This document shows, piece by piece, positions 7,768 to 15,241 of a stretch of 64,000 nt of DNA. The notes under the pieces are model-generated. The model saw only the letters and a list, made by a program, of their open reading frames with translations. It was not told where the DNA came from and did no database searches. How positions within the stretch are numbered: position 1 is the first letter of the stretch; each line of letters starts with the position of its first letter. The stretch comes from Rhodoplanes serenus (GTDB taxonomy: Bacteria > Pseudomonadota > Alphaproteobacteria > Rhizobiales > Xanthobacteraceae). The stretch lies in the NCBI GenBank assembly GCA_945897515.1, contig CAMDFO010000014.1, forward strand, positions 1 to 64,000, written 5' to 3'. A program made the translations under genes and the position numbers.

Positions 7768-8226
7768 ATGAAACGAAAACGCCAACCGGCGGACGCCGGC
7801 AGCGGGAGCAGCCCCGACAAAAGCCTGGAGCGACTCCAGGCGAAACGCGAATCAGCGCAGCGCAAGCTCTGGACCGGCCTCAAATTCTGGGAGGTGTGTC
7901 CGGAGCGCCAATGCCTGCGTGCCCGGAGCTGCCGCGGCGACGTGAACGCCTGCCGCGACCGGTTCTGGCCGCAGGTGCCGAAAGACATCAAGGTGTGGCT
8001 GCAAGCCGCCATCAAGGCGCGGCGCGATGGGATGTCGCCGGAGGACGCCAACCGCGTCGGCCAGGCGCGGGCCGAACAGGTGCGCGCGCTCGAGGCGCGG
8101 TTCGAGGCGGAGCGCCGCGCGGCCGCCGATGCCGAGGCCATGAGCGCCGCAGCGACGCGCAAGGCGATCGACGGTGCGCTCGCGCCTCCGACGCCCTCGG
8201 TTCCGCCGCGGGTCAGAGTGATGTGA
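7768..8226 (+). CDS. Hypothetical basic protein with four clustered cysteines
   Basis: 152 residues, ATG preceded by CGGAG at a good distance. The N-terminus is very basic and disordered (MKRKRQPADAGSGSSPDKS). The middle contains C44, C49, C55 and C62 in FWEVCPERQCLRARSCRGD, which could bind a metal, followed by FWPQVPKDIKVWLQAAIKAR. The last 60 residues are Ala/Arg/Glu-rich and probably helical (EQVRALEARFEAERRAAADA). No signal peptide. I do not recognise a characterised family. It is probably transcribed from the promoter at 7307. Confidence 0.65.
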   Translation: MKRKRQPADAGSGSSPDKSLERLQAKRESAQRKLWTGLKFWEVCPERQCLRARSCRGDVNACRDRFWPQVPKDIKVWLQAAIKARRDGMSPEDANRVGQARAEQVRALEARFEAERRAAADAEAMSAAATRKAIDGALAPPTPSVPPRVRVM

Positions 8227-8308
8227 AATGCGCGAACACGCCGAGGCACGCTTGTGCCAGCCGTCGTCACTAGGCTGCGGCCACGCGCGGGGCTATGCTG
8301 TGTGACGT

Positions 8309-8334
8309 GTCCGCAGCGGAAAAACCGCGCGGAC
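8309..8334. promoter_or_regulatory. Hairpin just upstream of a Bug receptor gene
   Basis: GTCCGC...GCGGAC outer arms (8309-8314, 8329-8334) with inner CGG/CCG around a run of five A. It lies directly ahead of the GGGAGGAG ribosome-binding site of the next gene. Could be a terminator-like end for the gene before or a structure affecting initiation. Confidence 0.4.
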
Positions 8335-8350
8335 CAAAGGGAGGAGCGTC

Positions 8351-9340
8351 ATGACAAGGCACACGCTGCTTGCTGCGCTGACCGGCATCGCCGCACTCTC
8401 GTTTGCCGCCGGCGCCGCGGCGCAGAGCGCCGATCAATTTCCGAACCGTCCGATTCGCATCATCGTGCCGCAGGCGGCGGGTTCCGGCGTTGATCTCCAG
8501 GCGCGCGCGCTGGCGCAGAAGATGGGCGAACTGTGGGGCCAGCCGGGCATCGTGGAGAACAGGCCGGGCGCCAACGCCATCATCGGAATGGAAGCCGTCG
8601 CCAAGGCCGCGCCCGACGGCTACACGCTGGTCTATGCTCCGGTGAGCTCGCTGACGTCGAACCAGTTCATCTACAAGAAGCTGTCCTACGACCCGGTTCG
8701 CGACTTCGCGCCGATCACCCAGACCGTCGCCAACCCGCTCGGAGCGGTGTCCAATCCGGCTTCGGGGATCAAGTCGCTCAAGGATGTCGTCGAGCGGGCC
8801 AAAGCGAACCCCAGCCACGTCAACTACGGATCGTTCGGCATCGGCAACATGACCCATTTGCAGGGCGTGCTGCTGTCGCTCGCCGCCGATATCAAGATGA
8901 CGCATGTGCCCTATCGGGGACAGACGCCGGCGATCACCGACGTGCTGGGCGGACAGATACCGATCGCGTTTACGACCACGGCCGGCGTGACCGAGCTCGT
9001 GGAGTCCGGAAAGCTCGCCCTGCTTGCCACGTTCGGCCAGGAGCGCGACGAGCAGTTTCCCAACACGCCGACGCCGTACGAGCTGGGCTACAAGAGCGCG
9101 GTCGTGGTCGGCTGGGCCGGCCTGCTCGCCCCGGCCGGCACGCCGCCGCAGATCGTCAGCAAGCTGCACGCCGGCATGGTGCGGGCGCTGGCGATGCCCG
9201 ATGTCAAGGCCGCGATCCTGAAGCAGGGTTCGAGAGCGGTGAGCAGCAAGAGTCCCGAGGATTTCGCGCGCTTCATCAAGGCGGAATCCGACAAGTTCCA
9301 ACCTGTCATCAAGGCCGCCGGTCTGGAAGGTTCGCAGTGA
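8351..9340 (+). CDS. Bug-family (TctC) periplasmic receptor of a tripartite tricarboxylate transporter
   Basis: 329 residues with a cleavable signal peptide (MTRHTLLAALTGIAALSFAAGAAAQS). The mature part shows the Bug pattern: FPNRPIRIIVPQAAGSGVDL, VENRPGANAIIGMEAVAKA, PDGYTLVYA, YDPVRDFAPITQ, THVPYRGQTPAITDVLGGQI and a C-terminal EDFARFIKAESDK. It should bind a carboxylated ligand in the periplasm and hand it to a TctAB-type permease. The usual PFAPGG loop reads PQAAGSG here. Good ribosome-binding site (GGGAGGAG). It is translationally coupled (GTGA overlap) to the isomerase-like gene after it, suggesting that enzyme acts on the imported compound. Confidence 0.94.
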   Translation: MTRHTLLAALTGIAALSFAAGAAAQSADQFPNRPIRIIVPQAAGSGVDLQARALAQKMGELWGQPGIVENRPGANAIIGMEAVAKAAPDGYTLVYAPVSSLTSNQFIYKKLSYDPVRDFAPITQTVANPLGAVSNPASGIKSLKDVVERAKANPSHVNYGSFGIGNMTHLQGVLLSLAADIKMTHVPYRGQTPAITDVLGGQIPIAFTTTAGVTELVESGKLALLATFGQERDEQFPNTPTPYELGYKSAVVVGWAGLLAPAGTPPQIVSKLHAGMVRALAMPDVKAAILKQGSRAVSSKSPEDFARFIKAESDKFQPVIKAAGLEGSQ

Positions 9341-10068
9341 GCGAATACGTCAAGAAGACTCATCGTTTCGGTTTGGTGACGCCGTCGTCCAATACGATCC
9401 AGGAGCCGGAATTCTCGGCGGCGCTGCCGCCGAGCGTTTCGCTGCACACCGCGCGCGTGGCCTATCGCGACATCACCCCGCAGGAGCAGGAGCGCTGCGT
9501 CCTGGAGCTTGAATCGGAGTGCCGCAAGCTTGCCGACGCCGAAGTCGGCGCCATCGTGTTCGCCGCGACCGCCCCGACGCTGGCCAAGGGCAAGGGCTAC
9601 GACCGCGAGCTGATCAAGCGCATGGAGGATGCCTCGGGCCGGCCGGCAAGCACGTCGGCGACCGCGTTCGTCGATGCGCTGACGCTGCTCGGCGTGAAGC
9701 GGATCGCGATCGGCGCGCCGTGGAGCAAGACCATGGACCGGCCGATGATCGATTTCATGGAGGCGCATGGATTTACGGTGGTGCACAGCGAGGTGGTGGG
9801 CTTTGTGTCGGCGGCCGAGCTTGGCCGGGTCGGGCCGGAAACCGCCTATGAGCTTGGCCGCAAGACCGACCGGCCGGACGCGGAAGCGATCATCATGCCG
9901 GGCGGCAACTGGTCCTCGATGCCGATCGTCGAGCGGCTGGAGAACGATGTCGGCAAGCCGGTGCTGGTGAACAACGCGGTCAGCCTGTGGGCAGGCCTGC
10001 GGCTGCTCAAGCGAACCGACAGCATTCCGGGCTACGGCCGGCTGCTGCGCGACCACCTGGCAAGGTGA
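9337..10068 (+). CDS. Maleate isomerase / Asp-Glu racemase superfamily protein lacking both catalytic cysteines
   Basis: 243 residues from a GTG that overlaps the stop of the receptor gene. The fold pattern is that of maleate cis-trans isomerase and arylmalonate decarboxylase: RFGLVTPSSNTIQEPEF at the start, IGAPWSKTMDRPM in the middle and KPVLVNNAVSLWAGLRLL near the end. In active members a Cys sits in a YGCT-like loop and a second in a (S/G)CT-like loop. Here these positions read VFAATAP (about 76-80) and MPGGNW (about 187-192), so neither Cys is present. The paralogue at 49814 has both. Either the chemistry differs or the protein is a binding or non-catalytic relative. Confidence 0.8.
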   Translation: MSEYVKKTHRFGLVTPSSNTIQEPEFSAALPPSVSLHTARVAYRDITPQEQERCVLELESECRKLADAEVGAIVFAATAPTLAKGKGYDRELIKRMEDASGRPASTSATAFVDALTLLGVKRIAIGAPWSKTMDRPMIDFMEAHGFTVVHSEVVGFVSAAELGRVGPETAYELGRKTDRPDAEAIIMPGGNWSSMPIVERLENDVGKPVLVNNAVSLWAGLRLLKRTDSIPGYGRLLRDHLAR

Positions 10069-10082
10069 TTTGGCGGGGTGAG

Positions 10083-11087
10083 CTATTCCGCGCGCAATGC
10101 CGGCATCACGTGCTCGCTGAACAGCTCCACCGAGCGCAGCGATTCCGCGAGCGACAGATCGCCGAACGCGAACCGGCAGACCATGTAGTTCGCGCCCGAC
10201 TCCGCAAGCTGCGCCTTGAGGATGTCGCGCACCTTGTCCGGCGTGCCGACCACGGCGCGGCCGTCGGCGATCTGGTCGTCGAGCTCGGGCGGATAGACCA
10301 CGTTGTTCGGCATGGTGTTGTGCCGCTTCCACAGCGCATGGAAGCTGGTGTGCCAGCCGCGGTAGGCTCTGCGGCCGATCGCCAGCGCCTCGGCCTCGCT
10401 GTCCGCCAGCACCATGTAGCGGTTCATGCCGAACTTCGGCGTCCCCGCGCCTTTGTATGTGGCGCGATAGCGCTCGGCCTTGGCCTTGACGGCGGCCACC
10501 GTCGAATTGCTGATGAAGTTCATGCCGGCGCGCGCGGCGCGTTCGGCGCTGTCGGGGTTGACCACGCCGTACCACAGCGGCGGATGCGGTTGCTGATAGG
10601 GCCTGAGCTCGAACGGCACATCCTTGAACTTGAAGAACTCGCCCTCGAAATCGACCTTGCCCTTGGTCAGCGCCTGCATGACGATGGCGAAGGACTCCGC
10701 GAACAGCTTGTCGGCGTTCTTGTAGTCGATGCCGTAATAGCCGACTTCGATCGGCGAGATGCCCTTGCCGACCCCGACGTCGAGCCGCCCGCGGCTCATC
10801 TGGTCGAGCATGCAGATTTCTTCCGCCAGCCGCAGCGGATGGTAGAGCGCGAGCGTATAGACCAGCGGGCCGAACCGCAACGCCTTGGTGCGCTGCGCGA
10901 TCGCGGAGAGGAACACGCTCGGCGAAGCCGCCATGCCGAGTGGCGTGAAATGATGCTCGGCGCAATGGTAGGTGCGGAAGCCCGACCGGTCGTAGGCCTC
11001 GATCAGCTTGAGGCGGTTCTCGTAGAACTCCGGCAGCGCCAGGTCGCTGCGATCGACGTGATCGAAAATCCCGAACTCGAGTGCCAT
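10083..11087 (-). CDS. LLM-class flavin-dependent monooxygenase (bacterial luciferase-like)
   Basis: 334 residues, TIM-barrel flavin monooxygenase. Signature segments are FGIFDHVDRSDLALPEFYEN, YHCAEHHFTPLGMAASP, RFGPLVYTLALYHPLRLAEE and DQMSRGRLDVGVGKG, all typical of two-component luciferase-like enzymes that oxidise organic substrates with FMNH2 and O2. No signal peptide, cytoplasmic. No flavin reductase gene is adjacent. It converges with the isomerase-like gene (14-base gap) and is divergent from the TauD-like gene across about 150 bases containing a repeat. Substrate unknown. Confidence 0.9.
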   Translation of the reverse strand: MALEFGIFDHVDRSDLALPEFYENRLKLIEAYDRSGFRTYHCAEHHFTPLGMAASPSVFLSAIAQRTKALRFGPLVYTLALYHPLRLAEEICMLDQMSRGRLDVGVGKGISPIEVGYYGIDYKNADKLFAESFAIVMQALTKGKVDFEGEFFKFKDVPFELRPYQQPHPPLWYGVVNPDSAERAARAGMNFISNSTVAAVKAKAERYRATYKGAGTPKFGMNRYMVLADSEAEALAIGRRAYRGWHTSFHALWKRHNTMPNNVVYPPELDDQIADGRAVVGTPDKVRDILKAQLAESGANYMVCRFAFGDLSLAESLRSVELFSEHVMPALRAE

Positions 11088-11153
11088 GCGTTTCGTCCCG
11101 CGATGCTCTTGAACTGGCGGATTGTGGCGGCCGCCAAGCTGGATGTATCCTTA

Positions 11154-11202
11154 GCGCATGTCCCGGAAAAGTGGATACCGGTTTTCCGGTTAGGACATGC
11201 GA
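11154..11202. repeat. Inverted intergenic repeat (class E) between divergent genes
   Basis: GCGCATGTCC at the left and GGACATGCGA at the right frame an inner imperfect palindrome GGAAAAGTGGATACCGGTTTTCC. The layout (CATGTCCCGGAAAAGTGG...) resembles short repeats I know from rhizobial genomes. It sits in the promoter region shared by the LLM oxidoreductase and the dioxygenase. Confidence 0.6.
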
Positions 11203-11235
11203 ACGTAGAACGCGACATCGCCGGAGCGCTACCCA

Positions 11236-12105
11236 ATGGAAGCCACCAGCCTGTCTGCCGGAGCCAAGCCATCCGCGCCGCCGCTTGCGGTCAGAAAGCT
11301 TTCGCCCGAGATCGGCGCCGAGATCATGGGCGTCGACCTGAGCCAGCCGATCGGCGGCGCGCTGGCCGGCCAGATGCAGGATATCTGGCACGACAATCTC
11401 GTGATCCTGCTGCGCGGCCAGAAGCTCTCCATGGAGGACCAGGTGCGGTTCGCCGAATGTTTCGGTCCTCCCGCCAAGCTGCACAACAAGGGCCACATGG
11501 CCGGGCATGAAGCGGTCATGCTGATCTCCAACATCCGTGAGAACGGCAAGCTGATCGGCGCGCTGCCGGACGGCGAGATGAATTTCCACACCGACCAGTG
11601 CCACCAGGAGCGGCCGGCCAAGGCCTCGATGCTCTATGCCATCGAGATTCCGAAGGAGGGCGGCAACACGCTGTTCTCCAACGCCTACGCGGCCTACGAG
11701 ACGCTGCCCGACGACATCAAGCGCCGCATCGACGGCAAGAGGGCGCTCAATGCCTACGATTACGCCAACGCCGCGATGAAGCGCGGCACCAAGCTGGCCG
11801 AAGGCGTGCCGCATTACATGCATCCGGTGGTGCGCACCCATCCGGCGACCGGCCGCAAGGCGCTTTATGTCAACCGGTTAATGACGGTTCGGATCGACGA
11901 CATGCCGGAAGCGGAAAGCGAGGTGCTGCTGAATTTCCTGTTCGACCACCAGGAGCAGCGCCGTTTCATCTACGAGCACGTCTGGCGGGTCGGCGACATT
12001 TTGATGTGGGACAACCGCTGCACCTTGCACGCCCGCACCGATTTCAGCGCGGTGGAGCGCCGTCTCATGCGGCGGGTGACGATCCTGGGCGAGAAGCCGG
12101 TGTGA
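11236..12105 (+). CDS. TauD/TfdA-family Fe(II)/2-oxoglutarate dioxygenase
   Basis: 289 residues. The 2-His-1-carboxylate iron site is visible: H118-T-D120 in EMNFHTDQCH and the distal H265 in CTLHARTDF, with the 2-oxoglutarate-binding Arg in the following ERRLMRRVTI segment. Family phrases GAEIMGVDLSQPI and GDILMWDNR are present. These enzymes hydroxylate sulfonates, phenoxyacetates, carnitine-like amines or other small acids. ATG with an upstream CGGAG. The 3' end overlaps that of the convergent TAXI permease by 41 bases. Substrate cannot be read; neighbouring receptors suggest an organic acid. Confidence 0.93.
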   Translation: MEATSLSAGAKPSAPPLAVRKLSPEIGAEIMGVDLSQPIGGALAGQMQDIWHDNLVILLRGQKLSMEDQVRFAECFGPPAKLHNKGHMAGHEAVMLISNIRENGKLIGALPDGEMNFHTDQCHQERPAKASMLYAIEIPKEGGNTLFSNAYAAYETLPDDIKRRIDGKRALNAYDYANAAMKRGTKLAEGVPHYMHPVVRTHPATGRKALYVNRLMTVRIDDMPEAESEVLLNFLFDHQEQRRFIYEHVWRVGDILMWDNRCTLHARTDFSAVERRLMRRVTILGEKPV

Positions 12106-14017
12106 CCGGACGCTCTGTGCCGCGCAGCACCAGATAGAGGACGACCGCCGCCGCCACCGCGCCGTACTGAATGAGCGGCTGCGGAATCGCCATGGCAAAG
12201 GCCAAGATTACGAGGATGCCGCGCAGCCACACCGGGATCGTGCGACTGCGGACATAGCCGTGCAGCACCAGCGATGCGGTTACCACCAGAGCCGCACCGA
12301 CTACGGTGTCGGAAATAATCTGCAGCACGCCGCCGCGCATCAGAATGCCGGGGTTGAACACGAAATAGAACGGCAGCACGAAGCCGCCGACCGCCAGCTT
12401 GCAGGCATAGGGCATCAATTTGAAGGGATTCGCCTTGGCGATCGCCGCGGCAGCGAACGCCGCGACCGCGACCGGCGGCGAGATCGCCGACAGGCTGGCG
12501 TAGAACAGCATGAACATATGCACTTCGATCACCGGCAGTCCGAACTTGCCGATGAACACCGGCGCCAGCAGCGCCACGCCCATGATGTAGGTCGCCGTGG
12601 TCGGCATGCCGGTGCCGAGCAGGATCAGCACCACGCCGGCCAGCAGCAGCGAGGGCACCACCATCCCGCCGGAAAGCTGGAACAGCAGCAGCGTGAACTT
12701 GCCGGCGAGCCCCGTCAGCTCGATGCAGCCGATGATGATGCCGCCCGCGGCCACGGCGGCGGTCAGCGGCACCATGGCGTGGGTGGTCTCCACGCAGGCC
12801 TCGACGAATTTGCGCGGACCGATGGCGTTGGCGCTTCGGAACCAGCTCGAAACGATCACCGAGAGCGCGGCGCCGGCGGCAACATAGGCCGCGGAATAGC
12901 CGGAGATCAGCAGCCACAGCAGGACGACGATCGGGACCACGCTCGGCCAGTTGCGGATCAGCGCCACGCGGACGCCGACGATCTCCTCCTCCGGCACGCG
13001 GCCGAGATTGAGCCGCACCGCTTCGAAATGCACCAGCGCGAACACGCCGAGGTAGTACCCGAGCGATGGCAGCAGCGCGTACCAGGCGATCAGGTAGTAC
13101 GGCGTGCCGGTGAAATCCGCCATCAGGAACGCCACAGCGCCCATCACCGGCGGCAGCAGCGCGCCGCCGATCGATGAGGCCGCCTCGACCGCGCCGGCGC
13201 GTTCGGCGGACATGCCCATGCGCTTCATGATCGGGATGGTGACCGGGCCGGTGGTCGCGACGTCGGCCACCGGGCTGCCCGATACGGTGCCGTAGAGCGC
13301 GCTCGACACGATGCAGGCCTTGGCCGGCCCGCCGATGCTGCGGCCGGTCACCGCCGCGGCGAGGTCGAAGAACAGTTGCGAGCCGCCGCTGATGACGAAC
13401 AGGTTGCCGAACAGCACGAACAGGAAGGCGTATTTCGCCGCGACATAGACCGGATCGCCGAAGATGCCGTCGATGCCGATGGTCTGCATTTCCAGGAAAT
13501 AGGGGAAGGTGATGCCGGCATGGCGGAAGCCGCCCGGGATCAAGTGCCCGAACGCGACATAGCCCAGCAGCACGAACAGCACCATCGTCAGGCCGAAGCC
13601 GACGGCCCGGCGGCACAGCTCCAGGCAGAGCAGGAACAAGGTGGTTCCTGCAATCGTGTCGATGATGGTCAGTTCCGAGAAGCCGGTGACCCAGTTGGCG
13701 TAGCGCGGTTCGTTGACGGTGAACCAGAGCGCCGCCAGAAACGATATCGCGGCAAGCGCATAGTCGATTGCGGTCAGCCGTTCGATGCGGGCGTGCGCGG
13801 TGGTGGTCAGGAATGAGATCGGCAGCAGCAGCAGGAGATAGACGATAGCCTGGAACTGCTGTGTGACGGTCGCCACCAGCGCGAACCAGCCGATCGCCAG
13901 GATCGCCGCCACCGACAGCGCGGCGATGAGCGCGCCGAGCCGCCCTTTCGGGCTGACCCGGTGGGTCTCGCTCAGGTGCTCGACGATGAACCGGCGATAG
14001 GTGGCGCGCAGACTCAT
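12065..14017 (-). CDS. TRAP transporter permease of the TAXI type (fused small and large membrane subunits)
   Basis: About 650 residues from the ATG at 14017 (MSLRATYRRFIVEH); a GTG 12 bases upstream would add four residues. The N-terminal third has the four-helix DctQ-like segment (ALIAALSVAAILAIGWFALV, IVYLLLLLPISFLTTTAHAR). The rest is a DctM-like domain with VISGGSQLFFDLAAAVTGRS, GSPVADVATTGPVTIPIMKR and LLGTGMPTTATYIM. This is the 4TM-12TM fusion found with TAXI receptors and driven by an ion gradient. The matching receptor lies immediately upstream, separated by a palindromic repeat. Its 3' end overlaps the convergent dioxygenase gene. Confidence 0.93.
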   Translation of the reverse strand: MSLRATYRRFIVEHLSETHRVSPKGRLGALIAALSVAAILAIGWFALVATVTQQFQAIVYLLLLLPISFLTTTAHARIERLTAIDYALAAISFLAALWFTVNEPRYANWVTGFSELTIIDTIAGTTLFLLCLELCRRAVGFGLTMVLFVLLGYVAFGHLIPGGFRHAGITFPYFLEMQTIGIDGIFGDPVYVAAKYAFLFVLFGNLFVISGGSQLFFDLAAAVTGRSIGGPAKACIVSSALYGTVSGSPVADVATTGPVTIPIMKRMGMSAERAGAVEAASSIGGALLPPVMGAVAFLMADFTGTPYYLIAWYALLPSLGYYLGVFALVHFEAVRLNLGRVPEEEIVGVRVALIRNWPSVVPIVVLLWLLISGYSAAYVAAGAALSVIVSSWFRSANAIGPRKFVEACVETTHAMVPLTAAVAAGGIIIGCIELTGLAGKFTLLLFQLSGGMVVPSLLLAGVVLILLGTGMPTTATYIMGVALLAPVFIGKFGLPVIEVHMFMLFYASLSAISPPVAVAAFAAAAIAKANPFKLMPYACKLAVGGFVLPFYFVFNPGILMRGGVLQIISDTVVGAALVVTASLVLHGYVRSRTIPVWLRGILVILAFAMAIPQPLIQYGAVAAAVVLYLVLRGTERPVTPASRPGSSPAA

Positions 14018-14033
14018 GGCATCGGACACTCGG

Positions 14034-14096
14034 TGTCATGCCCCGCGAAAGCGGGGCATCCAGCGACTGGATCGCCCGCTTTCGCGGGCGATGACA
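14034..14096. repeat. Dispersed palindromic repeat, class B copy 1
   Basis: Left arm TGTCATGCCCCGCGAAAGCG, right arm ending TTTCGCGGGCGATGACA, with central CATCCAG...CTGGATCGCC. A second copy is at 27764-27848. It lies inside an operon, between the TAXI receptor and permease genes, where a hairpin could affect the relative expression of the two. Confidence 0.8.
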
Positions 14097-14120
14097 GCGG
14101 AGCGGTCATCGCGACGGCGC

Positions 14121-15140
14121 CTACTTCAGCAACCCGACCTCTTTGTAATAGCGCGCCGCGCCGGGGTGATAGTCGAGCTTGGTGGGATTGGCGGAAACCT
14201 TCTTGATGTCGAATTCCTTGAGCGTCGGATGGATGGCGCGCATGCGGGCCTCGTTCTGCGCCAGCGCCTTGACGAACTTGTAGACCGTCTCGTCCGACAC
14301 ATGCGCGCCGGCGACAATCGAGTTCCACAGGGCGATGGTGACGTCGTCCTCGGCCATGAACGGATAGGTGCCCTTGGGCACTGTGATCGGGGTGTTGGTC
14401 CAGCGGTCGGCCGCAGCCTTGTTCTTGGCGGGATCGCCGCCGACCCACATCAACGGCCGGCCGCGGTTGATGTCCACGATCTCGGCGGTCGGCAGGAAGC
14501 CGCCGTTGATGAACACGTCGATCTTGCCGTCGCGAACCGCATCGAACCCGCCGGCGGCGTTGCTGCGGAACACCGGCTGGATCTTGGTGACCTCGGCTAC
14601 ATTGATCCCGTAGGCGTCGAACACCGCCTGGTACATGCTGACGGTGGACTGCAAATTGGCCAGCGTGTTCACGGTGAGCCGCATCTGCGGCTTCTTCGCC
14701 GCGATGTCGCTGAACGACTTGATGCCGTGCTTGTCGGCCCATTCCTTGGTCATCAAGCTGTGCATGATCAGGCCCGAGTGCAGCAGCATCACGAACTTGA
14801 ATTTGCCCTTCTGCGATTCCTGGAACGGTGCCTTGCCGTCAAGCGCATAGCCGACTTCGGTCGCGCCGGCGTTGAAGGTGAAGTCCGACGTGCCGCGGGA
14901 GATGTTCAGGATTCCGCCGGCCGGGCTGCCCGGCTTGTAGGTCGCGTCGGTGCCCGGATAGGCCTCGCGCACGATGCCGTTCATCGCCTCGGTGACGACC
15001 TTGAAGTAGCCGGTCGCGGTCGCGCCATCCACGGTGTAGCTCACCGGCTTGTTGTCGTTGAAGTCGGCGTGCGCCGGCATTGCGGACAGCAGAGCAAGCG
15101 TCACGGCACAAGCCGCCTGCGCGAACACGCGGATCGTCAT
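14121..15140 (-). CDS. TAXI-family TRAP transporter periplasmic receptor
   Basis: 339 residues with a signal peptide (MTIRVFAQAACAVTLALLSA, then MPAHA). The mature protein begins VSYTVDGATATGYFKVVTEA and contains YKPGSPAGGILNISRGTSDF and IDVFINGGFLPTAEIVDINR, the pattern of TAXI (TRAP-associated extracytoplasmic immunogenic) receptors. C-terminal YHPGAARYYKEVGL is also characteristic of the family. It pairs with the TAXI permease downstream, and upstream lie a molybdenum hydroxylase and an acyl-CoA dehydrogenase in the same direction. The operon thus looks like import plus oxidation of one carboxylate. Ligand unknown (glutamate- or C4-acid-like ligands are common in the family). Confidence 0.92.
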   Translation of the reverse strand: MTIRVFAQAACAVTLALLSAMPAHADFNDNKPVSYTVDGATATGYFKVVTEAMNGIVREAYPGTDATYKPGSPAGGILNISRGTSDFTFNAGATEVGYALDGKAPFQESQKGKFKFVMLLHSGLIMHSLMTKEWADKHGIKSFSDIAAKKPQMRLTVNTLANLQSTVSMYQAVFDAYGINVAEVTKIQPVFRSNAAGGFDAVRDGKIDVFINGGFLPTAEIVDINRGRPLMWVGGDPAKNKAAADRWTNTPITVPKGTYPFMAEDDVTIALWNSIVAGAHVSDETVYKFVKALAQNEARMRAIHPTLKEFDIKKVSANPTKLDYHPGAARYYKEVGLLK

Positions 15141-15241
15141 GATGTCCTCCCGAATGCGGCCGTTCTTGTCGGGGCCGCGTTGCCCGCATTCTAGTGCGGC
15201 TTGATCGCCCCCAGCAAGGAAGCCGCCGGCCGCTTGTCTGC

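Noticed and set aside
9088-11841. Minus-strand reading frame of 917 codons
   Set aside because: Runs antisense or out of frame through four well-supported genes (receptor, isomerase-like, LLM oxidoreductase, dioxygenase); no recognisable domain.
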